A stretch of 64,000 nucleotides of DNA from Bacteroidales bacterium UBA5536 (GTDB lineage Bacteria; Bacteroidota; Bacteroidia; Bacteroidales; F082): positions 246,625 to 310,624 of the forward strand of contig DINQ01000011.1 of the NCBI GenBank assembly GCA_002426795.1, written 5' to 3'. The position numbers were made by a program, and so were the translations under genes. The notes under the pieces are model-generated. The model ran no database searches. It worked only from the letters and a program-made list of their open reading frames with translations, and was not told where the DNA came from. Below, piece by piece: positions 1 to 7,860 of the stretch; positions within the stretch are counted from its first letter, which is position 1; the number at the start of each line of letters is the position of its first letter.

Positions 1-567
1 GACATCTTTTTCTGCCAGACAAAAACTACTTTGATCGCGGCACCCAACATTCCAGAAATCTGGATAAAATGGCTGATCAAGGAGCAGGTTTCGGTTGGCA
101 TTGGGCAAAACAAACTGGCTTCAGCTTACCCACATACCGCTCTTTACAATGCCGTTGCCACAAAATATTTATTGATTCACAATTTGGGTATTACTGACCA
201 AAGCATTCTGGGACAATACCTGCCTGAAGAGCGCATCGGGGTATCGCAAGGCTACACACGCTGCAATTTACTGGGTTTGGACGAAAACCAATTTATCACC
301 TCTGACCGCGGCATCGAAAAAGCCCTGTTGGTGAGGGGGAAATCCGTTTTGTTTATCGATCCCAAACAGCTGGTTTTGCCAGGTCAGCAACATGGTTTTT
401 TCGGGGGTTGCTGCGGTATCATGCAACAGAAACTGGTGATTTGCGGCGATTTCAGAAAGCTAAAAGAGAGCAGTGAATTGGAAGTGTTTGTAAATAAGTC
501 AGGTTATCAGATCGTGACGCTTGGTAAGGGTCCACTAGTTGATATTGGAAGTTTGCTGTTTATTTAA
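1..567 (+). CDS. DUF6873-like GME-fold protein, 5' end cut by window edge
   Basis: The reading frame is open from base 1, so the true start lies outside the window; the TTG at 31 is only the first possible internal start. The C-terminal ~188 residues are visible. They carry a glycine/cysteine motif GFFGGCCG and an alternation of short beta-like segments (GKSVLFID, QKLVICGDF) that resembles the guanidino-modifying-enzyme (GME) fold family DUF6873 found in anaerobic Bacteria. The function of that family is unknown to me. The stop overlaps the convergent SGNH gene by 8 bp. The family call is from memory of motif style, so moderate to low; that the frame is coding is much surer. Confidence 0.6.
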   Translation, partial: DIFFCQTKTTLIAAPNIPEIWIKWLIKEQVSVGIGQNKLASAYPHTALYNAVATKYLLIHNLGITDQSILGQYLPEERIGVSQGYTRCNLLGLDENQFITSDRGIEKALLVRGKSVLFIDPKQLVLPGQQHGFFGGCCGIMQQKLVICGDFRKLKESSELEVFVNKSGYQIVTLGKGPLVDIGSLLFI

Positions 568-1246
568 CCGTCCTCTGATTCATTTTTTCCAGTAGAATCT
601 TTTCCATCAAGGCATAACCAGCTTTGTTCGGGTGCACACCATCATCGCCAAATTCCTTTTTCAATCCGCCTTTTCCGTCATTCATTTCTGAATAATAATC
701 TACCCAAATCAGCTTGTTTTCAGCAGCATACTGGTAAAGCCTGTCATTCAGTTCAAGCACTTTGGGCGCAGGATTCAGTCCTGATCGCCAGTAAAAATCG
801 GCAGCTGGCAAAACGGAACACAAAACTACCTGAATGTCATTGGCCTTTGCCAGCTCGCACATCGAAATGATGTTGCCAATGATTTCATCGGTGGTGGTCG
901 TACCAGTGTTCTCTGCAATATCGTTGATTCCGGCCAGAATTACGACTGCAACCGGTTTCAAATCAATCACATCCTGTCTGAAACGCAACAACATCTGCGG
1001 TGTTGTTTGGCCACTGATTCCACGATCGACAAAAGGGTTTTCACGAAAAAAATCGGGGCGGTTTTCCTTCCAGAATTCCGTGATGGAATTTCCCATGAAA
1101 ACAATCCGGTTCTGGTTTGGCTGCCTGTTTTGCAATTCAAGATTTTCCTGCTTGTAGCGGTTCAGATTGGCCCAATCCTGCGCCACAGCCTTACGAAAGA
1201 AAAACAGCATCGTGATTGACAACATGATCCAGGAGTATTTTTTCAT
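560..1246 (-). CDS. Secreted SGNH/GDSL-family hydrolase
   Basis: A 228-aa esterase/acetylhydrolase-type protein. Residues 1-22 form a signal peptide (MKKYSW, hydrophobic core, AVAQ cleavage area), so it probably acts in the periplasm or outside. All four SGNH blocks are visible: GNSIT with nucleophile Ser54, the oxyanion Gly in GISGQ near 79, GIND with Asn108, and DGVHP with Asp202 and His205. Substrate cannot be read from sequence; relatives act on acetylated sugars or lipids. It lies 12 bp downstream of the acyltransferase gene and is probably the last gene of that leftward operon. Convergent 8-bp overlap with the gene ending at 567. Confidence 0.9.
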   Translation of the reverse strand: MKKYSWIMLSITMLFFFRKAVAQDWANLNRYKQENLELQNRQPNQNRIVFMGNSITEFWKENRPDFFRENPFVDRGISGQTTPQMLLRFRQDVIDLKPVAVVILAGINDIAENTGTTTTDEIIGNIISMCELAKANDIQVVLCSVLPAADFYWRSGLNPAPKVLELNDRLYQYAAENKLIWVDYYSEMNDGKGGLKKEFGDDGVHPNKAGYALMEKILLEKMNQRTVK

Positions 1247-1258
1247 GAATGAAATAAT

Positions 1259-2653
1259 TTAAGGTGTAACACTCTTAGCGTCCTTTGATGACGGTTTATT
1301 GCGCAATTGTTGGATTTCTTTTTGCAATTCAAGAGCTGTCTGAAGGGCGTTTGTTATGGCTTCAGGATTGCTGCTCCGCAAATTTCTGGAACGCAGTTCG
1401 TTTCTCAGTCGTTTCCAGCTGCGGTGCTGGTAAAAGGCAAACAATCCAGCGTACGGGAAAGAAATCAAGACAAAAATGCTGCTGATCCAGCCAATGCCAG
1501 TAATACGCATCAACAGCAGCACCAATAAATACCAAATCGGATACAAAAAGAAGCTGATGCCAAAATTGAGTGAGCTCACAAACTGCGGATCTTTCACCTT
1601 CGAACTGAAATATTGCGGGAGCTTATAGGGCACAAAATTGACAATCCAGCCATAAAATTTAACAGGCAGCATCAATAAATGCCAAAGCAACTGAAGGTAT
1701 ATTGATAAGGTGGACCTGCGCTTGTCAAGCAGCGAAAACTCGCTGATGTTGAGTTGCCTGAGCTGTTTATCAAGAAGGGATGATTTTTGCATGAGTTGTG
1801 TAAACAGCACTTTATCAGTAACTTCCAGATTGTTGAGTCTTTTTGCAACAGCCTGTTCAATCAGAAAACGATCGACCCGAAGCAGGTTTTTATTTTGTTC
1901 ATCCTGCACGGCAAGGTATGCCAGCCGACCCAACAAATGATAAGCACGGGCGTTTTCAAGTTCCTGAATATGAATTATTTCCTTTTTCAGCGAAACAGCC
2001 AGTTTTTCACGCAACTGCAACATGGTCTGATTGGGGTCTTGCTGGTATTGCGCATAATATTCAGCTACATCGATTGGCTGGCCAATGCGCAACAGCAGAT
2101 GCTTGCCTGCCTTGTCGGGATGTTCATAATCAATCCCGAATGGCACGACGGCCAATGGAATTTTAAATTGGGTGGAAGCTGCCGTTTGGAAGGCAATGCG
2201 ACTGATGCCTTTTTTAAGCGGAAGCAGCTGTTTACCCGGCGAAAAGGCACCTTCGGGCATGATGGCCAATGCCGATCCATTGTTGAGCAACCAGACAGTT
2301 TCCGCAAAGGTCGATTGGTTTTTTTCAACATTGGAAGCCCCGTCGCGCATGCGATATACCGGCAGGATGCGGGCAAAATAGAGCAATCGGGCAATCCATT
2401 TGTTTTGGAAAATGTCGGCGCGGGCCAAAAAAACCACAGGCCGGTTGGCGGCGAAAAGAATCGCCAGTGCATCCATCAAGGCATTTTGGTGGTTGGCTGC
2501 AAAGATGATGGCCTTGTCTTTTGGAATGCGCTCAAGGCCTGTGATGCTAACATTACGGTAGTAGATATGGTAATAAAACCTCACGGCCCAAAAAAGCAGA
2601 CGATAAAACACAGAAGCGTGCCGGATGTGTCTTTTGGATGAGGTTTTAGCCAT
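1259..2653 (-). CDS. 1-acyl-sn-glycerol-3-phosphate acyltransferase family (PlsC-like)
   Basis: A 464-aa membrane acyltransferase. The PlsC domain occupies about residues 35-250 and shows the catalytic NHxxxxD block (NHQNALMD, near 55) and the PEGAFSPG block that binds the phosphate head group. A helical middle and two hydrophobic segments (about 320-345 and 370-410) follow; this C-terminal extension is longer than in a plain PlsC of ~240 aa and is common in Bacteroidota GPAT-like paralogues. It transfers acyl groups to lysophospholipid or glycerol phosphate at the inner membrane. Start overlaps the permease stop by 8 bp, so translation is probably coupled. Exact acceptor is unknown. Confidence 0.88.
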   Translation of the reverse strand: MAKTSSKRHIRHASVFYRLLFWAVRFYYHIYYRNVSITGLERIPKDKAIIFAANHQNALMDALAILFAANRPVVFLARADIFQNKWIARLLYFARILPVYRMRDGASNVEKNQSTFAETVWLLNNGSALAIMPEGAFSPGKQLLPLKKGISRIAFQTAASTQFKIPLAVVPFGIDYEHPDKAGKHLLLRIGQPIDVAEYYAQYQQDPNQTMLQLREKLAVSLKKEIIHIQELENARAYHLLGRLAYLAVQDEQNKNLLRVDRFLIEQAVAKRLNNLEVTDKVLFTQLMQKSSLLDKQLRQLNISEFSLLDKRRSTLSIYLQLLWHLLMLPVKFYGWIVNFVPYKLPQYFSSKVKDPQFVSSLNFGISFFLYPIWYLLVLLLMRITGIGWISSIFVLISFPYAGLFAFYQHRSWKRLRNELRSRNLRSSNPEAITNALQTALELQKEIQQLRNKPSSKDAKSVTP

Positions 2654-3596
2654 CGATCAGTTTTTTCAGGGGACGAAAACGGGCCCAAAAACCAGCCACA
2701 CTCAGGCCTGCCATGATATGCCAGATGCCCCACCAGGCGGCAACGAAAGCCATGCCTCCCATCTGTAATTCGGACGGAAAGACTTTAGGGTTAAAGAGCA
2801 AAACCAGGCCCAAACCTGCATTTTGGATGCTCGTTTCGATGGCGATGGTGCGCCGGTCGGTGATATTGAGTCTGAAAAGACCGGTAAACAAATAGCCCGA
2901 GACCAACACCAACGAATGATGGATGAATACAATCACCAAAATCCATTTGATATAGGCCAGAAAATAGTCGTAATTGTTGTGAAAAGCCATCACAATGAAT
3001 GTCGCAAAAAGCAGCAACGAAATATTTTGAATCGGTTTTCTGATTTTGGCAGTGAGTGCAGGCAGTTTTTGCGCAAACAAAATTCCGGCAGCAACCGGAA
3101 TACCGAGGATAATCACAACCGTACGAAACATTTCGAGCGGATCGATAGAAATGGGTCGCAACAAAGGCGAAGTGGCCGCGTACAACCCTCCCCAAAACGC
3201 AAAATTAAGTGGTGTAACCACGACTGCCAGCACGGTACCAATGGCTGTTAGGCTGACCGAAAGCTCCACATTGGCTTTGGCAATACTCGAAATGAAATTG
3301 CTCACATTGCCTCCCGGGCAAGATGCAACCAGCAACATGCCAAAAGCAATTGAAGGAGTGATAAAATTCTGAAAAATGAGGATGGCAATAAAAGTAACTG
3401 CGGGCAAAACCAGGTACTGACTTGCCAAACCCACCAAAACAGATTTCGGACGCAAAAACACCTCTTTAAAATTTGTCCACTTGATGCCCAGCGCCACACC
3501 AAACATGATAGCGCCAATGGTCATGTTCATGAGGTGCAAACCTGCCGGGCTGAAATTGAGTCGGATCGAGTCGAGTACAAGTAATTCGTCGTGCAT
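2646..3596 (-). CDS. Bile acid:sodium symporter family (BASS) transporter
   Basis: A polytopic membrane protein of about 316 aa with some nine hydrophobic segments and the BASS pattern: MTIGAIMFGVAL near the N-terminus, the CPGGNVSNF crossover motif (about residue 105), and the conserved ETSIQNAGL motif near 255. The family uses Na+ to import organic anions; in bacteria substrates include bile acids, pantoate and keto-acids, and this sequence does not say which. I chose ATG at 3596 because the upstream 10 codons (start at 3626) add a polar, cysteine-containing leader not typical of the family. First gene of a leftward trio with the acyltransferase and SGNH hydrolase. Confidence 0.88.
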   Translation of the reverse strand: MHDELLVLDSIRLNFSPAGLHLMNMTIGAIMFGVALGIKWTNFKEVFLRPKSVLVGLASQYLVLPAVTFIAILIFQNFITPSIAFGMLLVASCPGGNVSNFISSIAKANVELSVSLTAIGTVLAVVVTPLNFAFWGGLYAATSPLLRPISIDPLEMFRTVVIILGIPVAAGILFAQKLPALTAKIRKPIQNISLLLFATFIVMAFHNNYDYFLAYIKWILVIVFIHHSLVLVSGYLFTGLFRLNITDRRTIAIETSIQNAGLGLVLLFNPKVFPSELQMGGMAFVAAWWGIWHIMAGLSVAGFWARFRPLKKLIDG

Positions 3597-3672
3597 GCAG
3601 TAATCGTCAAATGAACACGCAAACATAGCACTTTAGGCGCGATGAAACAATTTATGGGGTAAAACTATGCAT

Positions 3673-3885
3673 TCAAGGCTCTATCTCAACTTCCTGACCG
3701 GCAAAGCGAATATGGTCGCCTGCACGGAGTTTTTTTCTTTTTTGCAGTTCTATTTCTCCATTCACTTTCACCAATCCATCTGTGATACAATTGTTGGCTT
3801 CTCCTCCCGAATCGACCCAGCCCAACAACTTGAGCAGTTGGTTTAATTGGATGTATTCGTGCTTATCTAGTTGAAAAGTTTCCAT
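3673..3885 (-). CDS. Small S4-domain RNA-binding protein (YbcJ/YaaA type)
   Basis: A 70-aa stand-alone S4 domain. The signature is visible: LNQLLKLLGWVDSGGEANNCITDG, then VKVNGEIELQKRKKL and a final GDHIRFAGQEVEI strand. Such proteins bind structured RNA, often rRNA or the ribosome; the specific target is not known. The open frame extends 13 codons upstream to 3924, but the ATG at 3885 starts directly before the S4 domain and leaves a 10-bp gap to the preceding gene's stop, so it is preferred. Leftward, probably cotranscribed with the gene at 3896-4279. Confidence 0.85.
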   Translation of the reverse strand: METFQLDKHEYIQLNQLLKLLGWVDSGGEANNCITDGLVKVNGEIELQKRKKLRAGDHIRFAGQEVEIEP

Positions 3886-3895
3886 ATTATCACTA

Positions 3896-4279
3896 TTAGG
3901 GTTGTGTGACGTAGCTGATGGCACCCTGCTCTGTCGAAAACACCTTAACCCGAAATCCTATGGCCTGATAAACAGCACTTTCAAACAAAATAGAATAGGC
4001 AGTAGTTCCGGGGTCTGTTATAAGGATACTTTGTTTCTTCCCACGTAGGATAGGTTCAAGTTGACCCAGATAGGCTACAATCTCAAACAAAACTTTTGGA
4101 GGAAATTTAAACCTGGCATCGCGGTAATCCGATAAAAGATTGTATCCCAACTTCGTGAATTCTTCCATGGCGAGTAGTTGCTGCCACACCTCTCCTATCT
4201 CTTCAGGCTGGATGATCATCCCTACATGCTTGTAGCGGATAATCTTCAATTCATGATCGATTGTCAGGGTAAAATTCAT
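3896..4279 (-). CDS. Conserved protein of unknown function (STAS/SpoIIAA-like fold possible)
   Basis: A 127-aa soluble protein I cannot assign firmly. Alternating beta strands and helices (FTLTIDHELKIIRYKHVG, then EEIGEVWQQLLAMEEF, then NLLSDYRDARFKF) recall the STAS-like fold often found in Bacteroidota regulators without known partners. No transmembrane segment or catalytic motif is visible. The ATG at 4279 is chosen over an upstream start at 4342 because a TATATTTG -7 element (4340-4347, minus strand) would put transcription start near 4334, inside the longer frame. It is followed 10 bp later by the S4 protein. Confidence 0.75.
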   Translation of the reverse strand: MNFTLTIDHELKIIRYKHVGMIIQPEEIGEVWQQLLAMEEFTKLGYNLLSDYRDARFKFPPKVLFEIVAYLGQLEPILRGKKQSILITDPGTTAYSILFESAVYQAIGFRVKVFSTEQGAISYVTQP

Positions 4280-4339
4280 CGAAATTGAATGTATCGGTGT
4301 TGGTGTCCACAAATTTTTTTCCTTTGCAGAAAATGTATT

Positions 4340-4347
4340 CAAATATA
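4340..4347 (-). promoter_or_regulatory. -7 promoter element TATATTTG for the 4279/3885 gene pair
   Basis: On the minus strand the octamer matches the Bacteroidota sigma-70 -7 consensus TAnnTTTG exactly. Transcription would start about 55 nt before the ATG at 4279. A -33 TTG at a strict 19-21 nt spacing is not present; the nearest (4365-4367) is 17 nt away. Confidence 0.5.
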
Positions 4348-4442
4348 CATTTTTTCATCAATCGCAACTCATTAAATAACACCCCATTTAATTGACTAAT
4401 AGGCCTCACAATTAGTATCTTAGACTCAAATATTTAAAACCC

Positions 4443-4479
4443 GGGAAGATTTTCCAATATTGGGAAGATTTCCAATATT
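4443..4479 (+). repeat. Tandem pair of 18/19-bp near-identical units before the LruC gene
   Basis: GGGAAGATTTTCCAATATT (4443-4461) is followed directly by GGGAAGATTTCCAATATT (4462-4479); they differ by one T. Each unit holds the inverted GGAA...TTCC pair, and the junction forms the palindrome CCAATATTGG. The pair lies 95 bp before the ATG of the LruC-domain lipoprotein in an otherwise AT-rich 294-bp intergenic stretch (4280-4573). This is what an operator array looks like, but no regulator is identified. Confidence 0.6.
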
Positions 4480-4573
4480 ATAAAAATTACAATAAACTGA
4501 TATTTAATTAGTTAGAAATCTGGCCTAATCTTTGGCATATATAGAATGTAAATTCATCTAAAACTCCATAAAA

Positions 4574-7500
4574 ATGAAAACAAAAATATTTACCATCTCT
4601 TTTGTCGTAGCAATGAGCCTGCTCATGCTATCTTGCACAAAGGATCGCACGCCTCAAAATCAGGAAAAGCCAACCAGCTTTCTTGATTTGAAAATCAGTC
4701 CATCCTTCAAGTTCGAAAACTTCGATAATGTGCAGACATCCATTCAGTTAGCCAATAACAAAGCAGCTGGTGTTGAGATCATTCAGATTTATGATGCACA
4801 CCCCAACCAGGGAGGAAAGCTCATCCTGACAGGTGCTGCCGACCAAAACGGCACATTCAACCTGCCCATTCGTATTGCTTCGCGTTTGACCGAAGTGTAT
4901 GTTGCAAAACTATCTTCGCTAGGGGCCAACGAATACGTGGCCGTTCCCGTAAAGGGAAACAGCATCCAGGTGAATTTTGGCACTACTGAAAAAACGGTTA
5001 CCAGCATCGATCCATGGTGCGATTGCGATGCAAATCAAACTTTGCCAGATGGTTTCAATGGTGATCTAGAGTTAGAAAACGGTGAAACCCGTTGTGTTGC
5101 TCCTAACACGACTGTAACCATAAAAAAATTCAAGCTACACGAAGGTGGTGCGTTGAAGATTTGCGGTAATGTTACTATTCAAAAATTCTACGGCAATTTT
5201 TCTGGTGGTGACATCACGGTTTCTCCAAGCGGAAACGTGATTGTTCAGCAAGGCGGGTTGCCACATTCATTGGAAAACTACGGGGTCCTGACATTCTCCA
5301 GCAAGGATGTAGACATTGTTGGCTCACTGGTTAATTACGGAACTGTTTCTTCATCTAAAAAGATAACCGTACACGGAACATTTGAAAACAATGGTTCTTT
5401 CTCTACCACCTATGATTTCATCATAAATGAAAATGGAACAGTTACCAACAACTGCGAAATGCTCATCAACAACAAAGAATTTGATCAGCAAGGTACATTT
5501 ACCAATAATGGCTATGTTTATGTTGATAAAAAAATGACATTTGAAGGGCAGACTACCCTTGGAAGTGGTAGTTTAATAGATACCAAGGATTTTGAAATCA
5601 AACATGCAAATGGAAATTACGTCAATGGCGTAAATACCTCGAACCCTCCTACAGCACAGATTAAGGCCACTGATGAAGGCCAGGTGAAAAATAATGCTGT
5701 TGTTAGCAATGTTGACCTTTGTGCAAACAATGCAGATTATGCAAACAATGCAGATTTTACCAATGTTACAACATGTGAAATTACCGTTCCTATTCCACAA
5801 TGCGACGCCAATGTTGCTCCCGAAATTACAAGTTCACTGCAAATTGGTGGCGTGGTTGGTCAAGCCATTACTCCATACGTAATAACAGCTACCGGAACTG
5901 AACCTATCGATTTCAACGCATCGAATCTTCCTGCCGGATTAACTTACAACGACAACACCCACACCATCAGTGGCACACCTACAGCTGCCGGAACATACAA
6001 TGTAGATTTATCAGCTTCCAACATGATGGGACAAGATAACAAAACCCTTGTCATCATTGTTACACAGCCAACAGCAGCACCTGTTATTACTAGTTCTTTA
6101 ACAGCACAAGCCACTGTTGACCAGGCTTTCAGCTATACTTTGACTGCTAGCGGACAGGGACCAATCACCTATAACGTAGCCAATCTGCCTGCTGGCCTGA
6201 CTTTTGACCCAGAGACACAAAAAATCACAGGTAGCACCGAGGCAGCCGGAACCTACAACATCACACTTGCAGCCACCAACGCAGGCGGCACAACTACTGA
6301 AACACTTGTTCTGACTGTTGGAACTCCTCCAACAATCACCAGTCCGCTCACAGCTTCAGGCACTGCCGGCGACCAGTTTGTAACCTATACCGTTACAGGA
6401 ACAGGTTCACCAACCATCACCTACAATGCCACAAACCTGCCACAAGGCTTAACCTTTAACCCGGCAAACAACACCATCAACGGTACACCTCTATACCCTG
6501 GTGTGTATGAAGTTACGCTAACAGCCAACAATAGTTATGGCACCGACGTTCAAACTTTGGTTATTACCATTGCTGAAGGACTTCAGGCGCCAGAAATTAC
6601 CAGTTCTCTTACTGCCAATGGCGTTCAGGACTTTCCGTTCAGCTACACTATTACTGCAACCGGCTCACAGCCAATGACCTATAATGCTACTGATCTTCCC
6701 GCAGGATTGACCATCAGCGGAAACACCATCAGCGGAATCCCGACTGTTTCTGGTACTTTCAATATTCCATTGACTGCCACCAATGCAGCCGGAGAAGACA
6801 ACAAAACACTCGTTCTGACAATTGTTGCAGGTTCGGGCGACGACAGTGATGGCGACGGTATTCCGGATAATCTCGACGAATATCCAGATGACAACACACG
6901 CGCTTTCAATAGCTACTATCCAAACGAAGTTGATTTTGTCAGCGTTGCCTTCGAAGATTTGTGGCCAGGATACGGCGACTACGACTTTAACGACTTTGTG
7001 GTTAACCTCAACTATAAAATGGTGACCAATGCCAACAATGAATATGTTGACGTGATTATCCAGTACCAAATTATGGCCGATGGTGCCTCGCTCGACAATG
7101 GCTTCGGACTCGTATTCAACACCTCTCCTGACAATGTTGAAAGCGTAACAGGCTGCATCAAACTGGGTAATGCGGTGATGATTGATCCTAAAGGATTTGA
7201 AGCCGGACATACCAACGAAACTGTCATTATCCCGATCGACAACATCAATCCGATCATGGACGGCGGTATGGCCAATACCATCCCCGGCGGCAAGTATGTT
7301 CAAACGACTGTCAATACAGTTACAACACACTTTAGTAATCCACAAGCCAGCATTGGTACACCACCTTACAATCCGTTCATCTTTGTTGATCAGGTTCGCG
7401 GACACGAAGTTCACCTGAAAGACAATGTGCCAACAGAATTTGTTGATGAAGAATTGTTTGGAACATACAGCGATGCATCAGATCCGGGCAGCGGACTCTA

Positions 7501-7699
7501 CTATCGCTCAACCAACGGTCTGCCTTGGGGTATCGAAACACCGATCAACTTCAACTACCCGATCGAAAATGCCGACATCCTGACCGCGCACCTCAAGTTT
7601 GCCGACTGGGCACAGTCAGCAGGTGTCGACTTCCAGGATTGGTACATGGACAAGCCAGGCTACCGCAACGATGAAAACATCTATGTAATTCCCCAATAA
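4574..7699 (+). CDS. LruC-domain lipoprotein with four Ig-like (He_PIG) repeats
   Basis: A 1041-aa surface or periplasmic protein. Residues 1-21 are a lipoprotein signal with lipobox LMLSC. Residues ~130-410 form a region rich in short beta-strand units (NNGSF, NYGTV) that looks like a beta-solenoid. Four Ig-like putative repeats of ~85 aa begin near 416, 501, 585 and 672, each with the pattern xITSxL...F.YT(I/L)TA.G..P..YN...LPAGLT...I.G.P...G.YN..L.A.N..G. An acidic calcium-type motif DSDGDGIPDNLD follows at ~758. The C-terminal ~785-1041 is the LruC domain (EDLWPGYGDYDFNDFV). Function unknown; adhesion or matrix binding is an inference. A strong terminator follows. Confidence 0.9.
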   Translation: MKTKIFTISFVVAMSLLMLSCTKDRTPQNQEKPTSFLDLKISPSFKFENFDNVQTSIQLANNKAAGVEIIQIYDAHPNQGGKLILTGAADQNGTFNLPIRIASRLTEVYVAKLSSLGANEYVAVPVKGNSIQVNFGTTEKTVTSIDPWCDCDANQTLPDGFNGDLELENGETRCVAPNTTVTIKKFKLHEGGALKICGNVTIQKFYGNFSGGDITVSPSGNVIVQQGGLPHSLENYGVLTFSSKDVDIVGSLVNYGTVSSSKKITVHGTFENNGSFSTTYDFIINENGTVTNNCEMLINNKEFDQQGTFTNNGYVYVDKKMTFEGQTTLGSGSLIDTKDFEIKHANGNYVNGVNTSNPPTAQIKATDEGQVKNNAVVSNVDLCANNADYANNADFTNVTTCEITVPIPQCDANVAPEITSSLQIGGVVGQAITPYVITATGTEPIDFNASNLPAGLTYNDNTHTISGTPTAAGTYNVDLSASNMMGQDNKTLVIIVTQPTAAPVITSSLTAQATVDQAFSYTLTASGQGPITYNVANLPAGLTFDPETQKITGSTEAAGTYNITLAATNAGGTTTETLVLTVGTPPTITSPLTASGTAGDQFVTYTVTGTGSPTITYNATNLPQGLTFNPANNTINGTPLYPGVYEVTLTANNSYGTDVQTLVITIAEGLQAPEITSSLTANGVQDFPFSYTITATGSQPMTYNATDLPAGLTISGNTISGIPTVSGTFNIPLTATNAAGEDNKTLVLTIVAGSGDDSDGDGIPDNLDEYPDDNTRAFNSYYPNEVDFVSVAFEDLWPGYGDYDFNDFVVNLNYKMVTNANNEYVDVIIQYQIMADGASLDNGFGLVFNTSPDNVESVTGCIKLGNAVMIDPKGFEAGHTNETVIIPIDNINPIMDGGMANTIPGGKYVQTTVNTVTTHFSNPQASIGTPPYNPFIFVDQVRGHEVHLKDNVPTEFVDEELFGTYSDASDPGSGLYYRSTNGLPWGIETPINFNYPIENADILTAHLKFADWAQSAGVDFQDWYMDKPGYRNDENIYVIPQ

Positions 7700-7730
7700 C
7701 ATTTTTGGAGCACCGCAGGTGCAAAGCCAA

Positions 7731-7760
7731 AACCGCGAGCTCATCACTCGCGGTTTTTTT
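7731..7760 (+). terminator. Rho-independent terminator after the LruC gene
   Basis: AACCGCGAG (7731-7739) pairs perfectly with CTCGCGGTT (7747-7755) around a 7-nt loop and is followed by a T-run to 7760. It separates the LruC gene from aspS. Confidence 0.92.
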
Positions 7761-7860
7761 ATTTCCCTTCGCACTCCATGCCATAAACTCATTTGAGCCA
7801 GCGCATTCAGGATGCAAAAATTTCTTAATTTCGCAGCCCTATTCAAATACCAAGATTAAC

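Noticed and set aside
1787..2641. 284-codon plus-strand frame opposite the PlsC-like gene
   Set aside because: The opposite strand has acyltransferase motifs and operon overlaps; this frame has no recognisable domain.
3597..3626. Longer N-terminus for the BASS-family permease
   Set aside because: The extra ten residues (MFACSFDDYC) are not typical of the family; the ATG at 3596 is a better start, although not proven.
5819..6840. CRISPR-like or DNA-level repeats in the LruC gene
   Set aside because: The four ~255-bp units are protein Ig-like repeats with varied codons, no spacers and no palindromic repeat.
6665..7414. Long open frame (249 codons) on the minus strand inside the LruC gene
   Set aside because: It is the antisense shadow of a strongly coding, domain-bearing frame; no motif, signal or promoter supports it.
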